Assembly (NCBI GenBank): GCA_016234655.1
Contig: JACRAU010000032.1
Location: 41,462-105,461, forward strand
Length of the DNA: 64,000 bases
Direction of reading: 5' to 3'
From: Betaproteobacteria bacterium
Lineage (GTDB): Bacteria; Pseudomonadota; Gammaproteobacteria; Burkholderiales; Thiobacillaceae
Shown one piece after another: positions 46,911-58,511 of the stretch (its first letter is position 1; each line of letters opens with the position of its first letter). Position numbers and translations under genes: made by a program. Under the pieces are notes generated by a model, which made no database searches, was not told the origin of the DNA, and was given only the letters and a program-made list of their open reading frames with translations.

Positions 46911-47501
46911 TTGCACCCAAGCGCGCGTATCCTGATCGCGATCCTTTCAGCCCTGGCTTTGCCGGGGCTGAGTTTTTTTTACCTGCTCGTTTTGAGCGCA
47001 CTGCTGTTGCTGGCCAACCTGGCCGAGCCACGACGTTCGTGGCGGCTATTGTGGCGTAGCCGTTGGTTGCTGCTCGGCATCCTGTTGCTCCATGCCTTCC
47101 AATTGCCCGGCCCCGCTTTGTTCGAGGCTTGGGTCTGGGGGCCTAGCCGTCCGGGCATCGAGGCCGGCACCATGCAGGCCTGGCGTTTGGCGGCGATGGT
47201 GTTGTTGATCGATCTCTTGGTGCTGCGCCTACCGGCGGCGGCCTTGCTGTCCGGCCTGTTCACCTTGCTGCTGCCGTTGAAGGCCTTCGGGCTGCCGGTC
47301 GAGCGCGTGACGGTGCGATTGGGCCTGACCCTGCATGCCTTGGCGAAGCTCGGCCAGGCCAAGCCGCCGGGCATTTCCTGGGCGGCGGTGGAGGCGAGCG
47401 CCTCGGAGCTGCCGATCGGCCTTGCGGTGCAACACCAGGCTTGGCGTGCCGGCGATAGCGTGCTGGTGTTCGCCGTTTTCGGTATCGCGCTCTGGTTATG
47501 A
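46911..47501 (+). CDS. CbiQ/EcfT-like membrane protein
   Basis: This 196-residue polytopic protein with five or so helices starts at TTG 46911, one base after the fimV stop, and its stop overlaps truA (ATGA). The distribution of helices and the Arg-rich VERVTVRLGLTLHAL motif resemble ECF transporter T components (CbiQ). There is no ATPase or substrate-binding subunit next to it, so its partner is unknown. Family assignment is moderate. Confidence 0.55.
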   Translation: MHPSARILIAILSALALPGLSFFYLLVLSALLLLANLAEPRRSWRLLWRSRWLLLGILLLHAFQLPGPALFEAWVWGPSRPGIEAGTMQAWRLAAMVLLIDLLVLRLPAAALLSGLFTLLLPLKAFGLPVERVTVRLGLTLHALAKLGQAKPPGISWAAVEASASELPIGLAVQHQAWRAGDSVLVFAVFGIALWL

Positions 47502-48316
47502 CAAACCGCATAGCGCTCGGCGTCGAATACGACGGCCGCCTGTTTTGCGGCTGGCAAACCCAGCCCGGCGGCTGTGCCGTGCAGGATGCGCTGGAGGCGG
47601 CGCTGGCCGAGGTGCATGGCGCGCCGGTCGCCACCATCGTGGCGGGTCGCACCGATGCCGGCGTGCATGCGCTGAATCAAGTAGTGCACTTCGATGCCGT
47701 GAACGCGCGGCCCGAGAGTGCCTGGCTGCGCGGTGCCAATGCCTTGCTGCCGGCCGGCGTGGCCGTGGTTTGGGCCCGGCCGGTGGCGGCGGAATTCAGC
47801 GCCCGCTATTCCGCCCAGGAGCGGGCCTATCGCTATGTCCTGCTCAATCATCCGGTGCGGCCGGCCTTGTTGGCCGGAAAGGTGGGTTGGGTGCATGCGC
47901 CACTCGATTCGGTGGTCATGCGCGATGCGGCGGCGCATCTATTGGGCGAGCATGATTTTTCCGCCTTCCGCGCGGCCGAGTGCCAGGCCAAGTCGCCGGT
48001 GCGCGAGATGCGGCAGATCGCCATCGTCCGCCATGGCGATTTTCTCGTGCTGGAGTTTCGGGCCAATGCCTTCTTGCATCACCAAATCCGTAATATGGTC
48101 GGCGCCCTGGTCTGGGTCGGCCTGGGCCGTCGCGCGCCGGGCTGGGTCAAGGCGGTGCGGGAGTCGCGCGATCGCAGCCAGGCGGCGGCCACCTTCGCCG
48201 CCGACGGCCTTTATTTGAGCGAGGTTCGCTACGATCCAAAATGGGACCTGCCAGCCCCGGCCGACCGCAGTGGCTGGGCTTTTGAGGGCGCGGCTGGCAT
48301 CATGCCGACTTTCTAA
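47498..48316 (+). CDS. truA: tRNA pseudouridine(38-40) synthase
   Basis: Modifies uridines 38-40 in tRNA anticodon stems. The 272-residue protein has GVEYDGRLFCGWQTQP and the catalytic Asp in VAGRTDAGVHALNQVVHF. FSARYSAQERAYRY and FLHHQIRNMVGALVWVGLGR are further blocks. The start overlaps the previous gene by four bases. Confidence 0.96.
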   Translation: MTNRIALGVEYDGRLFCGWQTQPGGCAVQDALEAALAEVHGAPVATIVAGRTDAGVHALNQVVHFDAVNARPESAWLRGANALLPAGVAVVWARPVAAEFSARYSAQERAYRYVLLNHPVRPALLAGKVGWVHAPLDSVVMRDAAAHLLGEHDFSAFRAAECQAKSPVREMRQIAIVRHGDFLVLEFRANAFLHHQIRNMVGALVWVGLGRRAPGWVKAVRESRDRSQAAATFAADGLYLSEVRYDPKWDLPAPADRSGWAFEGAAGIMPTF

Positions 48317-48331
48317 GCGCGGTTTTTCTCC

Positions 48332-48950
48332 ATGAGCCCGACCCGCATCAAAATCTGCGGCATCACCCGCGTCGAAGACGGCTTGGCCGTCGCTCTGGCC
48401 GGGGCCGATGCCATCGGCCTGGTCTTCTACGGTAAGAGCCCGCGCAATGTCGGGCTGGCGCAGGCGCGGGCCATCGTCGATGCCTTGCCGCCCTTCGTGA
48501 CCACCGTGGCCCTGTTCGTCGATCCGCAAGCCGGCGAGGTTCAAGCGGTGATCGACGCCGTTAAGCCCGATCTTTTGCAGTTCCACGGCGACGAATCCCC
48601 CGAGTTTTGCCGCGGTTTCAGCCGGCCTTACCTCAAGGCCGTGCGGGTCCGGCCGGGGTTGGATTTGCTACAATACGCGGCCCGTTTTGCCGAGGCGCGC
48701 GGTCTGTTGCTCGATGCCTATGTCGAGGGCGAGGCGGGCGGCACCGGCCACCGCTTCGATTGGGGCTTGATCCCGCAAGACCTACCCAAGCCGGTGGTGT
48801 TGGCCGGCGGGCTGGCACCGGGCAACGTGGCCCAGGCCGTCCAGACGGTCCGCCCGTGGGCGGTGGATGTCTCCAGCGGGGTCGAGGCCGGTAAAGGCAT
48901 AAAGGATGCGGCGCTGATCGCGGCATTCGTCAACGAGGTCAAACGAGTCG

Positions 48951-48970
<20 letters not shown>
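48332..48970 (+). CDS. trpF: Phosphoribosylanthranilate isomerase
   Basis: TIM-barrel isomerase of the tryptophan pathway, 212 residues. It has the catalytic Cys in IKICGITR and catalytic Asp in [31 protein letters not shown] and the phosphate loops [10 protein letters not shown] and DVSSGVE. It overlaps trpB by 20 bases, implying coupling. Confidence 0.97.
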
Positions 48971-50143
<1,173 letters not shown>

Positions 50144-50147
<4 letters not shown>

Positions 50148-50944
50148 GTCGCATCCAAGCCGTATTCGAGAAATTGAAGGCCGAGCAGCGCAAGGCCTTG
50201 ATCCCCTTCATCACCGCCGGCGACCCCGATCCGCAGCTGACCGTACCCTTGTTGCACGCGCTGGTCGAGGCGGGGGCCGACGTGCTGGAACTGGGCGTAC
50301 CGTTTTCCGACCCGATGGCGGACGGTCCGACCATCCAGCGCGCCTCGGAACGCGCCTTGAAGCATGGCGTGTCCTTGCGTTCCGTGCTGGCCATGGTGGC
50401 CGAGTTCCGCCAGCAGGACGCGAAGACGCCGGTGGTGCTGATGGGCTACGGCAACCCGATCGAGGCCATGGGTTGGGAGGCGTTCGCCCAGCGCGCGGCT
50501 TCGGTCGGCGTCGACGGCGTGCTGACCGTGGACTTCCCGCCGGAAGAGAGCCACGAGGCCTTTACCCATTTGGAGGCGCACGGCCTCGATCCGATCTTCC
50601 TGCTGGCGCCGACCACCTTGGATGAGCGCATCGCCGAGGTGGCCAAGCTGGCGCGCGGCTATGTCTATTACGTCTCGCTCAAGGGCGTGACCGGCGCCGG
50701 CCACTTGGACCTGTCCGCCATCGAGCAGAAGCTGCCGCAATTGCGCCGGCATATCGCCTTGCCCATCGGCGTCGGCTTCGGCATCCGCGATGCCGAGACG
50801 GCGCGCAAGGTGGCCGAGCTGGCCGATGCCGTGGTGATCGGCAGCCGCATCGTGCAAGAGATCGAACAGTCGCCGCGCGAGCGCGTGGTCGACAACGTCA
50901 AACAATTCGTCGCCGGCGTGCGCGCCGCCTTGGACAAGCAGTAA
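50144..50944 (+). CDS. trpA: Tryptophan synthase alpha subunit
   Basis: Cleaves indole-3-glycerol phosphate to indole, passed to TrpB. The 266-residue TIM barrel has the catalytic Glu in [17 protein letters not shown] (E~49 and D~60), [13 protein letters not shown] and the phosphate loop [10 protein letters not shown]. Standard length. Confidence 0.97.
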
Positions 50945-50964
50945 GCCATTTACGAGGTGCCAAA

Positions 50965-51831
50965 ATGAGTTGGTTCCAGAAGATCATTCCGCCCAAGATC
51001 AAGCGCCGTGTCGAGGCCCGCAAGACGGTGCCCGAGGGCCTGTGGAGCAAGTGCCCGAGTTGCGAGGCGGTGCTGTATTCGGCCGATCTCGACAACAACA
51101 TGCAGGTCTGTCCCAAGTGCAATCACCACAACCGCATCAGCGCGCGCCAGCGCCTGGGGTTGTTCTTCGACGAGGATACCGGCAGCGAGATCGCCGGCAA
51201 CGTGCAGCCGGTCGATACCCTCAAGTTCAAGGACAGCAAGAAGTACGCCGATCGCCTGGAAGATGCCACGAAGGAAACCAAGGAAACCGATGCCTTGGTG
51301 GTGATGGAAGGCAAGGTCGAGGGCGTGGCCATGGTCGCTGCGGCCTTCGAGTTCCGCTTCATGGGCGGCTCCATGGGCTCGGTGGTCGGCGAGCGCTTCG
51401 TGCGCGGTGTCGAGGCGGCGATCAAGGGCAAGAGGCCCTTCGTCTGTTTCTCCGCCAGCGGCGGCGCCCGCATGCAGGAAGGCCTGTTGTCGCTGATGCA
51501 GATGGCCAAGACCAGCGCCGCGCTGACCCAGTTGGCGGCCAATCGCCTGCCGTTCGTCTCGGTGCTGACCGATCCGACCATGGGCGGCGTCTCCGCCAGT
51601 TTCGCCACCCTGGGCGATGTCATCATCGCCGAGCCCAATGCCTTGATCGGCTTCGCCGGCCCGCGCGTGATCGAGCAGACCGTGCGCGAGAAACTGCCGG
51701 AGGGCTTTCAGCGCGCCGAGTTCCTGCTCGAACATGGCGCGATAGATCGGATCGTCGACCGGCGTGAACTGCGCGGCGATATTGCCCGCCTGTGCACGGC
51801 GATGATGCGAAAACCGGCGCCGAAGAGCTGA
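50965..51831 (+). CDS. accD: Acetyl-CoA carboxylase carboxyltransferase beta subunit
   Basis: This 288-residue subunit transfers the carboxyl group from biotin to acetyl-CoA in fatty-acid synthesis. An N-terminal zinc ribbon (CPSC at ~28-31, CPKC at ~50-53) precedes the carboxyltransferase domain with [18 protein letters not shown] and [13 protein letters not shown]. The adjacency trpA-accD-folC is common in Proteobacteria. Its last 40 bases or so overlap possible starts of folC. Confidence 0.97.
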   Translation: MSWFQKIIPPKIKRRVEARKTVPEGLWSKCPSCEAVLYSADLDNNMQVCPKCNHHNRISARQRLGLFFDEDTGSEIAGNVQPVDTLKFKDSKKYADRLEDATKETKETDALVVMEGKVEGVAMVAAAFEFRFMGGSMGSVVGERFVRGVEAAIKGKRPFVCFSASGGARMQEGLLSLMQMAKTSAALTQLAANRLPFVSVLTDPTMGGVSASFATLGDVIIAEPNALIGFAGPRVIEQTVREKLPEGFQRAEFLLEHGAIDRIVDRRELRGDIARLCTAMMRKPAPKS

Positions 51832-51845
51832 TCCAGGCTGTCTCT

Positions 51846-53111
51846 TTGAGCCTAGCTAACACGCTGTCCGAGTGGCTGGCGCTGCTCGAAACCCGGCATC
51901 CAAAAACCATCGATCTCGGCCTCGACCGTGCCGAAGCGGTCCGGGCTCGTCTCGGCCTGCAACCGGCTTGTCCGATCGTCACCGTGGCCGGCACCAACGG
52001 CAAGGGTTCGGTCTGCGCCTATCTCGAAGCCATGCTGAGCGCGGCCGGTTACCGGGTCGGCTGCTATACCTCGCCCCATCTCTTGCATTACAACGAGCGC
52101 GTGCGCATCGGCCGGCAAGAGGCGAGCGATGCCGATCTGGCGGCCGCCTTCGCTGCCGTGGAGGCCGCGCGCGGCGACACCTCCTTGAGCTATTTCGAGC
52201 AGGGTACCTTGGCCGCCGTCTGGCTGTTCCAGCGGCTAAAGGTCGATGTCATGGTGTTGGAAGTCGGCCTGGGCGGCCGGCTCGACGCGGTGAACCTGTG
52301 GGATGCCGACTGCGCCGTCGTCACTACGATCGATCTCGATCATCAAGACTATCTGGGGCCGGATCGGGAGCGCATCGGTTTCGAGAAGGCCGGCGTGTTC
52401 CGGGCGGGCCGCCCGGCCATCTGCGCCGAGCCAAACCCGCCGCAAAGCCTGCTCGATCATGCGGCCAGGCTGGGCGCGCGATTGTTCGAGATCGGCCAGG
52501 ACATCCGCTTCGATATCGGCCCCGAGGACTGGGCCTGCCATGTGGGCGGGACCGGCTACGTACGGCTGCCGCACCCGAGGATGCGGGGTCGTCACCAATA
52601 CGCCAACGCCTCCGCCGCGATCGCCGCGCTGTGGAGCTTGCGCGAGCGTTTGCCGGTCGATCCCGATGCTATCCGCGCGGGTTTGAGCGAGGCTCGGCAA
52701 CCCGGCCGTTTCCAGATCGTCGGCGAGCGGCCTCGGCGCGTGCTCGATGTCGCCCACAACCCGGAGTCGGCTCGCAGCCTGGCGGCGAACCTGCGCGAGC
52801 TGGCCGGCGGCGGCGAGGTACACGCGGTATTCGCCATGCTGGCCGACAAGGATATCGCCGGGGTGGTGGCCGCCTTGGACGATGCGGTCGGTCATTGGCA
52901 TATCGCCGGGCTGAATGTGCCGCGCGGTGCCGATGCCGAGGCCTTGGCCGGCGTGCTTCGGGCCGCCGGGCGCGCGTACACGGCGCACCGTGACGTGGCA
53001 ACGGCTTGGCGTTCGGCCTGTGAAGCGGCGAAGCCGGCTGATACAATTGCGGCCTTCGGTTCCTTCTATACCGTTGCCGAGATCATGGCCGTACCTAGGG
53101 AAAATAGCTGA
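51846..53111 (+). CDS. folC: Dihydrofolate/folylpolyglutamate synthase
   Basis: Bifunctional enzyme adding glutamate in folate synthesis, ~421 residues. The P-loop is GTNGKGSVCAYLE; VLEVGLGGRLDAVN, TTIDLDHQDYLG and the C-terminal DVAHNPESA are family blocks. TTG at 51846 gives the usual N-terminus (ANTLSEWLALLE); a GTG at 51792 would overlap accD by 40 bases and add 18 unlikely residues. Confidence 0.92.
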   Translation: MSLANTLSEWLALLETRHPKTIDLGLDRAEAVRARLGLQPACPIVTVAGTNGKGSVCAYLEAMLSAAGYRVGCYTSPHLLHYNERVRIGRQEASDADLAAAFAAVEAARGDTSLSYFEQGTLAAVWLFQRLKVDVMVLEVGLGGRLDAVNLWDADCAVVTTIDLDHQDYLGPDRERIGFEKAGVFRAGRPAICAEPNPPQSLLDHAARLGARLFEIGQDIRFDIGPEDWACHVGGTGYVRLPHPRMRGRHQYANASAAIAALWSLRERLPVDPDAIRAGLSEARQPGRFQIVGERPRRVLDVAHNPESARSLAANLRELAGGGEVHAVFAMLADKDIAGVVAALDDAVGHWHIAGLNVPRGADAEALAGVLRAAGRAYTAHRDVATAWRSACEAAKPADTIAAFGSFYTVAEIMAVPRENS

Positions 53112-53792
53112 ATGGCTGCGAACACCCCGACCCCCGAAGAACTCGATCTGCGCCGTCGCGCGCGGCGCCGCTTGATCGGCGCGATTGCCTTGGCGCTGCT
53201 CGTCATCGTCGTGCTGCCTATGCTGTTCGAGCCCGAGCCCAAGCCCTTGGGCGAGGATGTCGACATTCGGATACCCGGCCAGGACACGCCGTTCCAGGCG
53301 GCCGTCGCGCCTCCGGCCGCCATGCCCGAGCAGAAACCGGCCGCCGTCGAGCCGGTGCCGCCGCCGGTCGCCGTCGCCAATCCCACCCCGAAGCCGGCCG
53401 TGCCGGCGGAAGCCCCCAAGCCGGCGCCGGCCAAGACCGAGCCCGCCAAGGTCGAACCGGCCAAGGTCGAACCGGCCAAGCCCGCGCCGGCCGTCAAGGA
53501 CGAAAAACCGAGCAAGCCCGAATCGAAGCCGGCGGAGAAACCGGCGGCCAAGAAGGACGAGGCTAAGCCGAGCGCGGCGGGCTACAACGTGCAAGTCGGT
53601 GTTTTCGGCAACGAGCAGAATGCAAGGCAGTTGGTCGACAAGCTGAATAAGGCCGGCTACAAGGCCCGGGTTATTCATGCCAACGGCCAAAGCCGAGTCT
53701 GGGTCGGCCCCTATGCCGACAAGCCGCAAGTGCAAGAGGCGCAGTCTAAACTGAAGGCGAAAGGCTATACGCCGGTACTGATCGCGCCATGA
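53112..53792 (+). CDS. dedD: DedD-like SPOR-domain cell-division protein
   Basis: This 226-residue bitopic inner-membrane protein has a basic N-terminus, a membrane helix (IGAIALALLVIVVLPMLF, ~22-40), a Pro/Ala/Lys-rich periplasmic linker with tandem AKVEP repeats (~115-130) and a C-terminal SPOR domain (~150-226; YNVQVGVFGNEQNAR, SRVWVGPYADK). SPOR binds denuded septal glycans. It starts right after the folC stop and overlaps cvpA. Confidence 0.88.
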   Translation: MAANTPTPEELDLRRRARRRLIGAIALALLVIVVLPMLFEPEPKPLGEDVDIRIPGQDTPFQAAVAPPAAMPEQKPAAVEPVPPPVAVANPTPKPAVPAEAPKPAPAKTEPAKVEPAKVEPAKPAPAVKDEKPSKPESKPAEKPAAKKDEAKPSAAGYNVQVGVFGNEQNARQLVDKLNKAGYKARVIHANGQSRVWVGPYADKPQVQEAQSKLKAKGYTPVLIAP

Positions 53793-54277
53793 CGGTCATC
53801 GACCTGATCGCCTTGGCGATCGTGGCCTTGTCGTGCTTGCTCGGTCTGATGCGCGGTTTCGTGCGCGAGGCGATGTCCTTGGCCGGATGGCTGCTGGCCT
53901 TCTACGGCGCCCGCAGCTTTGCGCCCGAGGTGGGTGCCTGGTTGCCGGGTATCGAGGATACGGGCCTACGCTACGGCATTGCCTTGGTGTTGATCTTCGT
54001 GTCGGTCTTGCTGGCGGTTAGCCTGTTGTCGTTGTTGTTGCGTAGCGTGGTGAAGTTGGCGGGTTTGGGGCCTTACGATCGGGCCGTCGGCATGGCCTTC
54101 GGTTTGACGCGGGCCGTGTTGGTCTTGTTGGCGCTAACGGTAGTGGCCGGCCTGACCGCCTTGCCCAAGACCGAGGCCTGGCGCAATTCCATGAGCCATG
54201 CCTGGCTGGAGCCGGGCGTGCTGTATTTGAAACCGTGGTTGCCGCAGGATTTGGCGGCGCTGATTCAGTTCCAGTAG
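53789..54277 (+). CDS. cvpA: CvpA family membrane protein
   Basis: This 162-residue protein has four membrane helices and the CvpA pattern (DLIALAIVALSCLLGLMRGFVREAMSLAGWL region, residues ~4-34, and YDRAVGMAFGLTRAVLVL). It is named for colicin V production, but its native role is unclear (envelope stress). The location just before purF is typical across Proteobacteria. Confidence 0.93.
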   Translation: MTVIDLIALAIVALSCLLGLMRGFVREAMSLAGWLLAFYGARSFAPEVGAWLPGIEDTGLRYGIALVLIFVSVLLAVSLLSLLLRSVVKLAGLGPYDRAVGMAFGLTRAVLVLLALTVVAGLTALPKTEAWRNSMSHAWLEPGVLYLKPWLPQDLAALIQFQ

Positions 54278-54286
54278 GAGTTTGCC

Positions 54287-55804
<1,518 letters not shown>

Positions 55805-55807
55805 GCG

Positions 55808-55836
55808 TTGACAGGCGAATAGTGCGGTAGTAGCTT
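55808..55836 (+). promoter_or_regulatory. Candidate metZ promoter
   Basis: A perfect -35 box TTGACA (55808-55813), 17-bp spacer and -10 TAGCTT (55831-55836), immediately after the purF stop. The predicted start near 55843 coincides with the first base of the riboswitch P1 stem, which supports the call although the -10 is weak (three of six). Confidence 0.55.
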
Positions 55837-55841
55837 TGACC

Positions 55842-55898
55842 CTGCGCCGATTTGAGTAACAGCTTGCGGGCGCGTTAAAAATACCGCTAAAGCGAGGG
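55842..55898 (+). ncRNA. SAM-II (metA-motif) riboswitch aptamer
   Basis: Sequence blocks fit the SAM-II consensus in order and spacing: P1 5' strand TGCGCC (55843-55848), GATTTGA (55849-55855), GCTTGC (55862-55867), P1 3' strand GGCGC (55869-55873), GTTAAAAATA (55874-55883) and pseudoknot strand CGCTAAAG (55885-55892). GCGCC pairs with GGCGC. It binds S-adenosylmethionine and should lower metZ expression when SAM is plentiful. A terminator hairpin follows directly. SAM-II is best known from Alphaproteobacteria; the match here is by memory of the consensus, not a covariance search. Confidence 0.75.
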
Positions 55899-55938
55899 AA
55901 AACCCGTTTTGGCGGCGCAAGCGCAAAACGGGTTTTTT
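55899..55938 (+). terminator. Intrinsic terminator in the metZ leader
   Basis: A strong 13-bp stem AAAACCCGTTTTG-type (55899-55911) / CAAAACGGGTTTT-type (55924-55936) with a GCGGCGCAAGCG loop and a T-run ending near 55938. It lies one base after the riboswitch and 16 bp before the metZ ATG, so it fits as the expression platform. It could also simply end purF transcription. Confidence 0.8.
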
Positions 55939-55954
55939 GTTTTTGGGGATAGCC

Positions 55955-57145
55955 ATGAGCAACGATTACGGGATCGACGATTACGAACTCGAGACGCTGG
56001 CCGTGCGGGCCGGCATCGTGCGCAGCCAGTTCAACGAGCACTCCGAGGCGATGTTCCTCACCTCCAGTTTCGTGTTCGACAGCGCGGCTCAGGCCGCCGC
56101 GCGTTTCTCCGGGGCCGAGCCAGGCAACATCTACGCCCGCTTCACCAACCCGACCGTGACCATGTTCGAGCAGCGGCTCGCCGCCCTGGAAGGGGCCGAG
56201 CGCTGCGTCGCGTTCGCGTCCGGCATGGCCGCCATCCTGGGCACGGTGATGGGCTTGATGAAGGCGGGCGAGCACATCGTCGCCTCGCGCTCGATTTTCG
56301 GCTCGACCGTGCAGTTGTTTTCCAACATCCTCGGTCGTTTCGGCATCGAGACCACTTATGTCTCGCCGACCGATCCCGAGGCGTGGCGCCGCGCGGTGAA
56401 GCCGAATACCAAACTGTTTTTCGTCGAGTCGCCGTCCAATCCGCTGACCGAGGTGAGCGACATCGCCGCCTTGGCCGCCATCGCTCATGAGTCCGGCGTT
56501 TGGCTCGCGGTGGACAACTGCTTCTGCTCGCCGGTCCTGCAACGGCCGCTGGATATGGGCGCCGACATCATCATCCACTCGGCCACCAAGTATCTCGACG
56601 GCCAGGGCCGCGTGCTCGGCGGCGCGGTGCTGGGCAAGAAGGACCTGATGGAAGGCGTGTATACCTTTCTGCGCACGGCCGGCCCGACCCTGTCCGCCTT
56701 CAATGCCTGGGTGCTGCTCAAGGGCCTGGAGACCTTGAGCCTGCGCATGGACGCGCATTCGCGCCATGCCCTGGAGCTGGCGAGCTGGCTGGAGGCGCAG
56801 CCCAAGGTCGCGCGCGTGCTCTATCCGGGCCTGCCGTCGCACCCGCAGCATGCGTTGGCCATGCAACAACAAAAGACCGGCGGCGGCATCGTCGCCTTCG
56901 AGGTGGTCGGCGGCAAGGACGCGGCCTGGCAGGTGATCGACTCGACCGAACTGATGTCGATCACCGCCAACCTGGGCGACGCCAAGAGCACCATCACCCA
57001 TCCCGCCACCACCACGCATAGTCGGATGACGCCGGAGCAGCGGATGGACGCCGGCATCGGCGACGGCCTGATCCGCATCGCGGTCGGCCTGGAGGCGGTG
57101 GCCGACCTCAAGGCCGATCTGGCGCGCGGCCTCGACCGGCTATGA
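55955..57145 (+). CDS. metZ: O-succinylhomoserine sulfhydrylase
   Basis: PLP enzyme of the Cys/Met metabolism family that makes homocysteine directly from O-succinylhomoserine and sulfide. The 396 residues include SGMAAILGTVMGL, the PLP Lys in SATKYLDGQGR, and the C-terminal SRMTPEQRMDAGIGDGLIRI. The ATG at 55955 follows GGGGAT at good spacing and matches homologue starts (MSNDYGIDDYELETLAVRAG). It is under the SAM-II riboswitch/terminator leader. Confidence 0.93.
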   Translation: MSNDYGIDDYELETLAVRAGIVRSQFNEHSEAMFLTSSFVFDSAAQAAARFSGAEPGNIYARFTNPTVTMFEQRLAALEGAERCVAFASGMAAILGTVMGLMKAGEHIVASRSIFGSTVQLFSNILGRFGIETTYVSPTDPEAWRRAVKPNTKLFFVESPSNPLTEVSDIAALAAIAHESGVWLAVDNCFCSPVLQRPLDMGADIIIHSATKYLDGQGRVLGGAVLGKKDLMEGVYTFLRTAGPTLSAFNAWVLLKGLETLSLRMDAHSRHALELASWLEAQPKVARVLYPGLPSHPQHALAMQQQKTGGGIVAFEVVGGKDAAWQVIDSTELMSITANLGDAKSTITHPATTTHSRMTPEQRMDAGIGDGLIRIAVGLEAVADLKADLARGLDRL

Positions 57146-57780
57146 AGCGGCTCGCGCTGTTGCTCGGCCTGCTGCCGGCCTGGGCCGGCGCGGCCGCGAT
57201 GACCGAGATCGTCTACGAGGACAGCGAGCCGGGCGAGGCGCCGTATGCGAGCCGCATCCTGGTTTATGGCGACAAGCTGCGCCTGGACGGCGGCCAGGAT
57301 GCCGAGGACTTCACGCTGTTCGACCGCCGCGCCGGCAAGATCTATGTGGTGGCGAAGGGCAGCGAGCGCATCACCGAGATCGCGGCCGCGAAGCGCCCGG
57401 TCGCCCTGCCCAAGGGCTGGCGGGTGAAGGTGGCCGAAACGGCGCCGCAGACCCGGCAATTGAGCCTGAACGGCCGGCTTTGTGTCGAGGTGCGTTCGGC
57501 GCCGTTGTTGCCGGACGAGTCGCGCCTGCTGGCCGGCTTGCGCCGCGCCTTGGCGGCGGGCCAGGCGGCGGCCTGGCGGGCGACGCCGCCCGAGCTGCGC
57601 GACCCTTGCGCCTTGGCCGTGGATGGGGCGAGGGCGGGTTTCGAGTATGAAAACGGCTTGCCGCTGTCGATCCGCCATGCCGATGGCCGCAGCCGAAGCT
57701 ATCGCAGCCATGCGCAACGCGAGGCGCGGCCCGAGTTGTTCGAGCTGCCGGCGAACTACAAATACTTCAATCTAAGGTGA
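57142..57780 (+). CDS. Exported hypothetical protein
   Basis: A 212-residue protein with a signal peptide (MKRLALLLGLLPAWAGAAA), start overlapping the metZ stop (ATGA). The mature part begins with beta-like segments (TEIVYEDSE, RILVYGDKLRLDGGQDAEDF, GKIYVVAKGSERITEI) and has two Cys. It resembles the DUF4412-like exported proteins loosely; no firm family. Its 3' end overlaps lpxH on the other strand by 14 bases. Confidence 0.7.
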   Translation: MKRLALLLGLLPAWAGAAAMTEIVYEDSEPGEAPYASRILVYGDKLRLDGGQDAEDFTLFDRRAGKIYVVAKGSERITEIAAAKRPVALPKGWRVKVAETAPQTRQLSLNGRLCVEVRSAPLLPDESRLLAGLRRALAAGQAAAWRATPPELRDPCALAVDGARAGFEYENGLPLSIRHADGRSRSYRSHAQREARPELFELPANYKYFNLR

Positions 57781-58501
57781 GCGCCGCGCAGCCTTGCGCA
57801 TCGCAGCGCAGGTAGCCGCCGCCTTCATACCAATCGGGCAGCACCCAGCGTTCGCAGGCGTGGCCGTCCACCTCGTGCACGTGCCGGGCCGGGCGATGGG
57901 TATGGCCGTGGATCAGGCGCGGGTAACCGTGCGCGCGCAGGGCCTCGGCCACGGCGTCGGCGTTCACGTCCATGATCGCCATGGCCTTGCCGGATTTTTC
58001 CTGCTCGCTTTGTTCGCGCAGGGCCTGCGCCATGAGGCGCCGTTCGGCCAAGGGTTTGGCGAGAAAGGCGGCCTGCCAGGCAGGGTCGCGCACCTGCTGG
58101 CGAAAGGCCTGGTATTTCAGGTCGTCGGTGCACAGGGCATCGCCGTGCGCCAGCAGCGTCGGCTGGCCGTGCAGGTCGATGAGTCGCGGGTCGCTCAGCG
58201 GCATCGCGCCGGCGGCGCGCAAGAAACGCTCGCCCAGCAGGAAATCGCGGTTGCCGTGCATGATATGGAGCCGTACGCCGTGGCGCTGCAATTCGGCCAG
58301 GGCCTGGGCGATCTTTAGATGGAAGGGCAGGTCGAGGTCGTCGTCGCCGACCCAAGCCTCGAACAGGTCGCCCAGGATATACAGCGCCTCCGCGCGTGTC
58401 GCCACATCGCGGAGGAACTGCTTGAACAGGATGTTTGCCCGGGGCAGCGCCGGGCTCAGATGCAGGTCGGCGATGAATAGGCTGTGGCCGGCCGAGGGCA
58501 T
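57767..58501 (-). CDS. lpxH: UDP-2,3-diacylglucosamine diphosphatase
   Basis: Peripheral-membrane metallophosphatase that makes lipid X in lipid A synthesis. The 244 residues carry the calcineurin-like metal motifs FIADLHLS, GDLFEAWVGDD, HGNRDFLLG, AHGDALCTDD and HGHTHRP. It is downstream of ppiB with a 10-bp gap, an order seen in many Proteobacteria. Confidence 0.95.
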   Translation of the reverse strand: MPSAGHSLFIADLHLSPALPRANILFKQFLRDVATRAEALYILGDLFEAWVGDDDLDLPFHLKIAQALAELQRHGVRLHIMHGNRDFLLGERFLRAAGAMPLSDPRLIDLHGQPTLLAHGDALCTDDLKYQAFRQQVRDPAWQAAFLAKPLAERRLMAQALREQSEQEKSGKAMAIMDVNADAVAEALRAHGYPRLIHGHTHRPARHVHEVDGHACERWVLPDWYEGGGYLRCDAQGCAALTLD

Positions 58502-58511
58502 GGTTCGAGCG

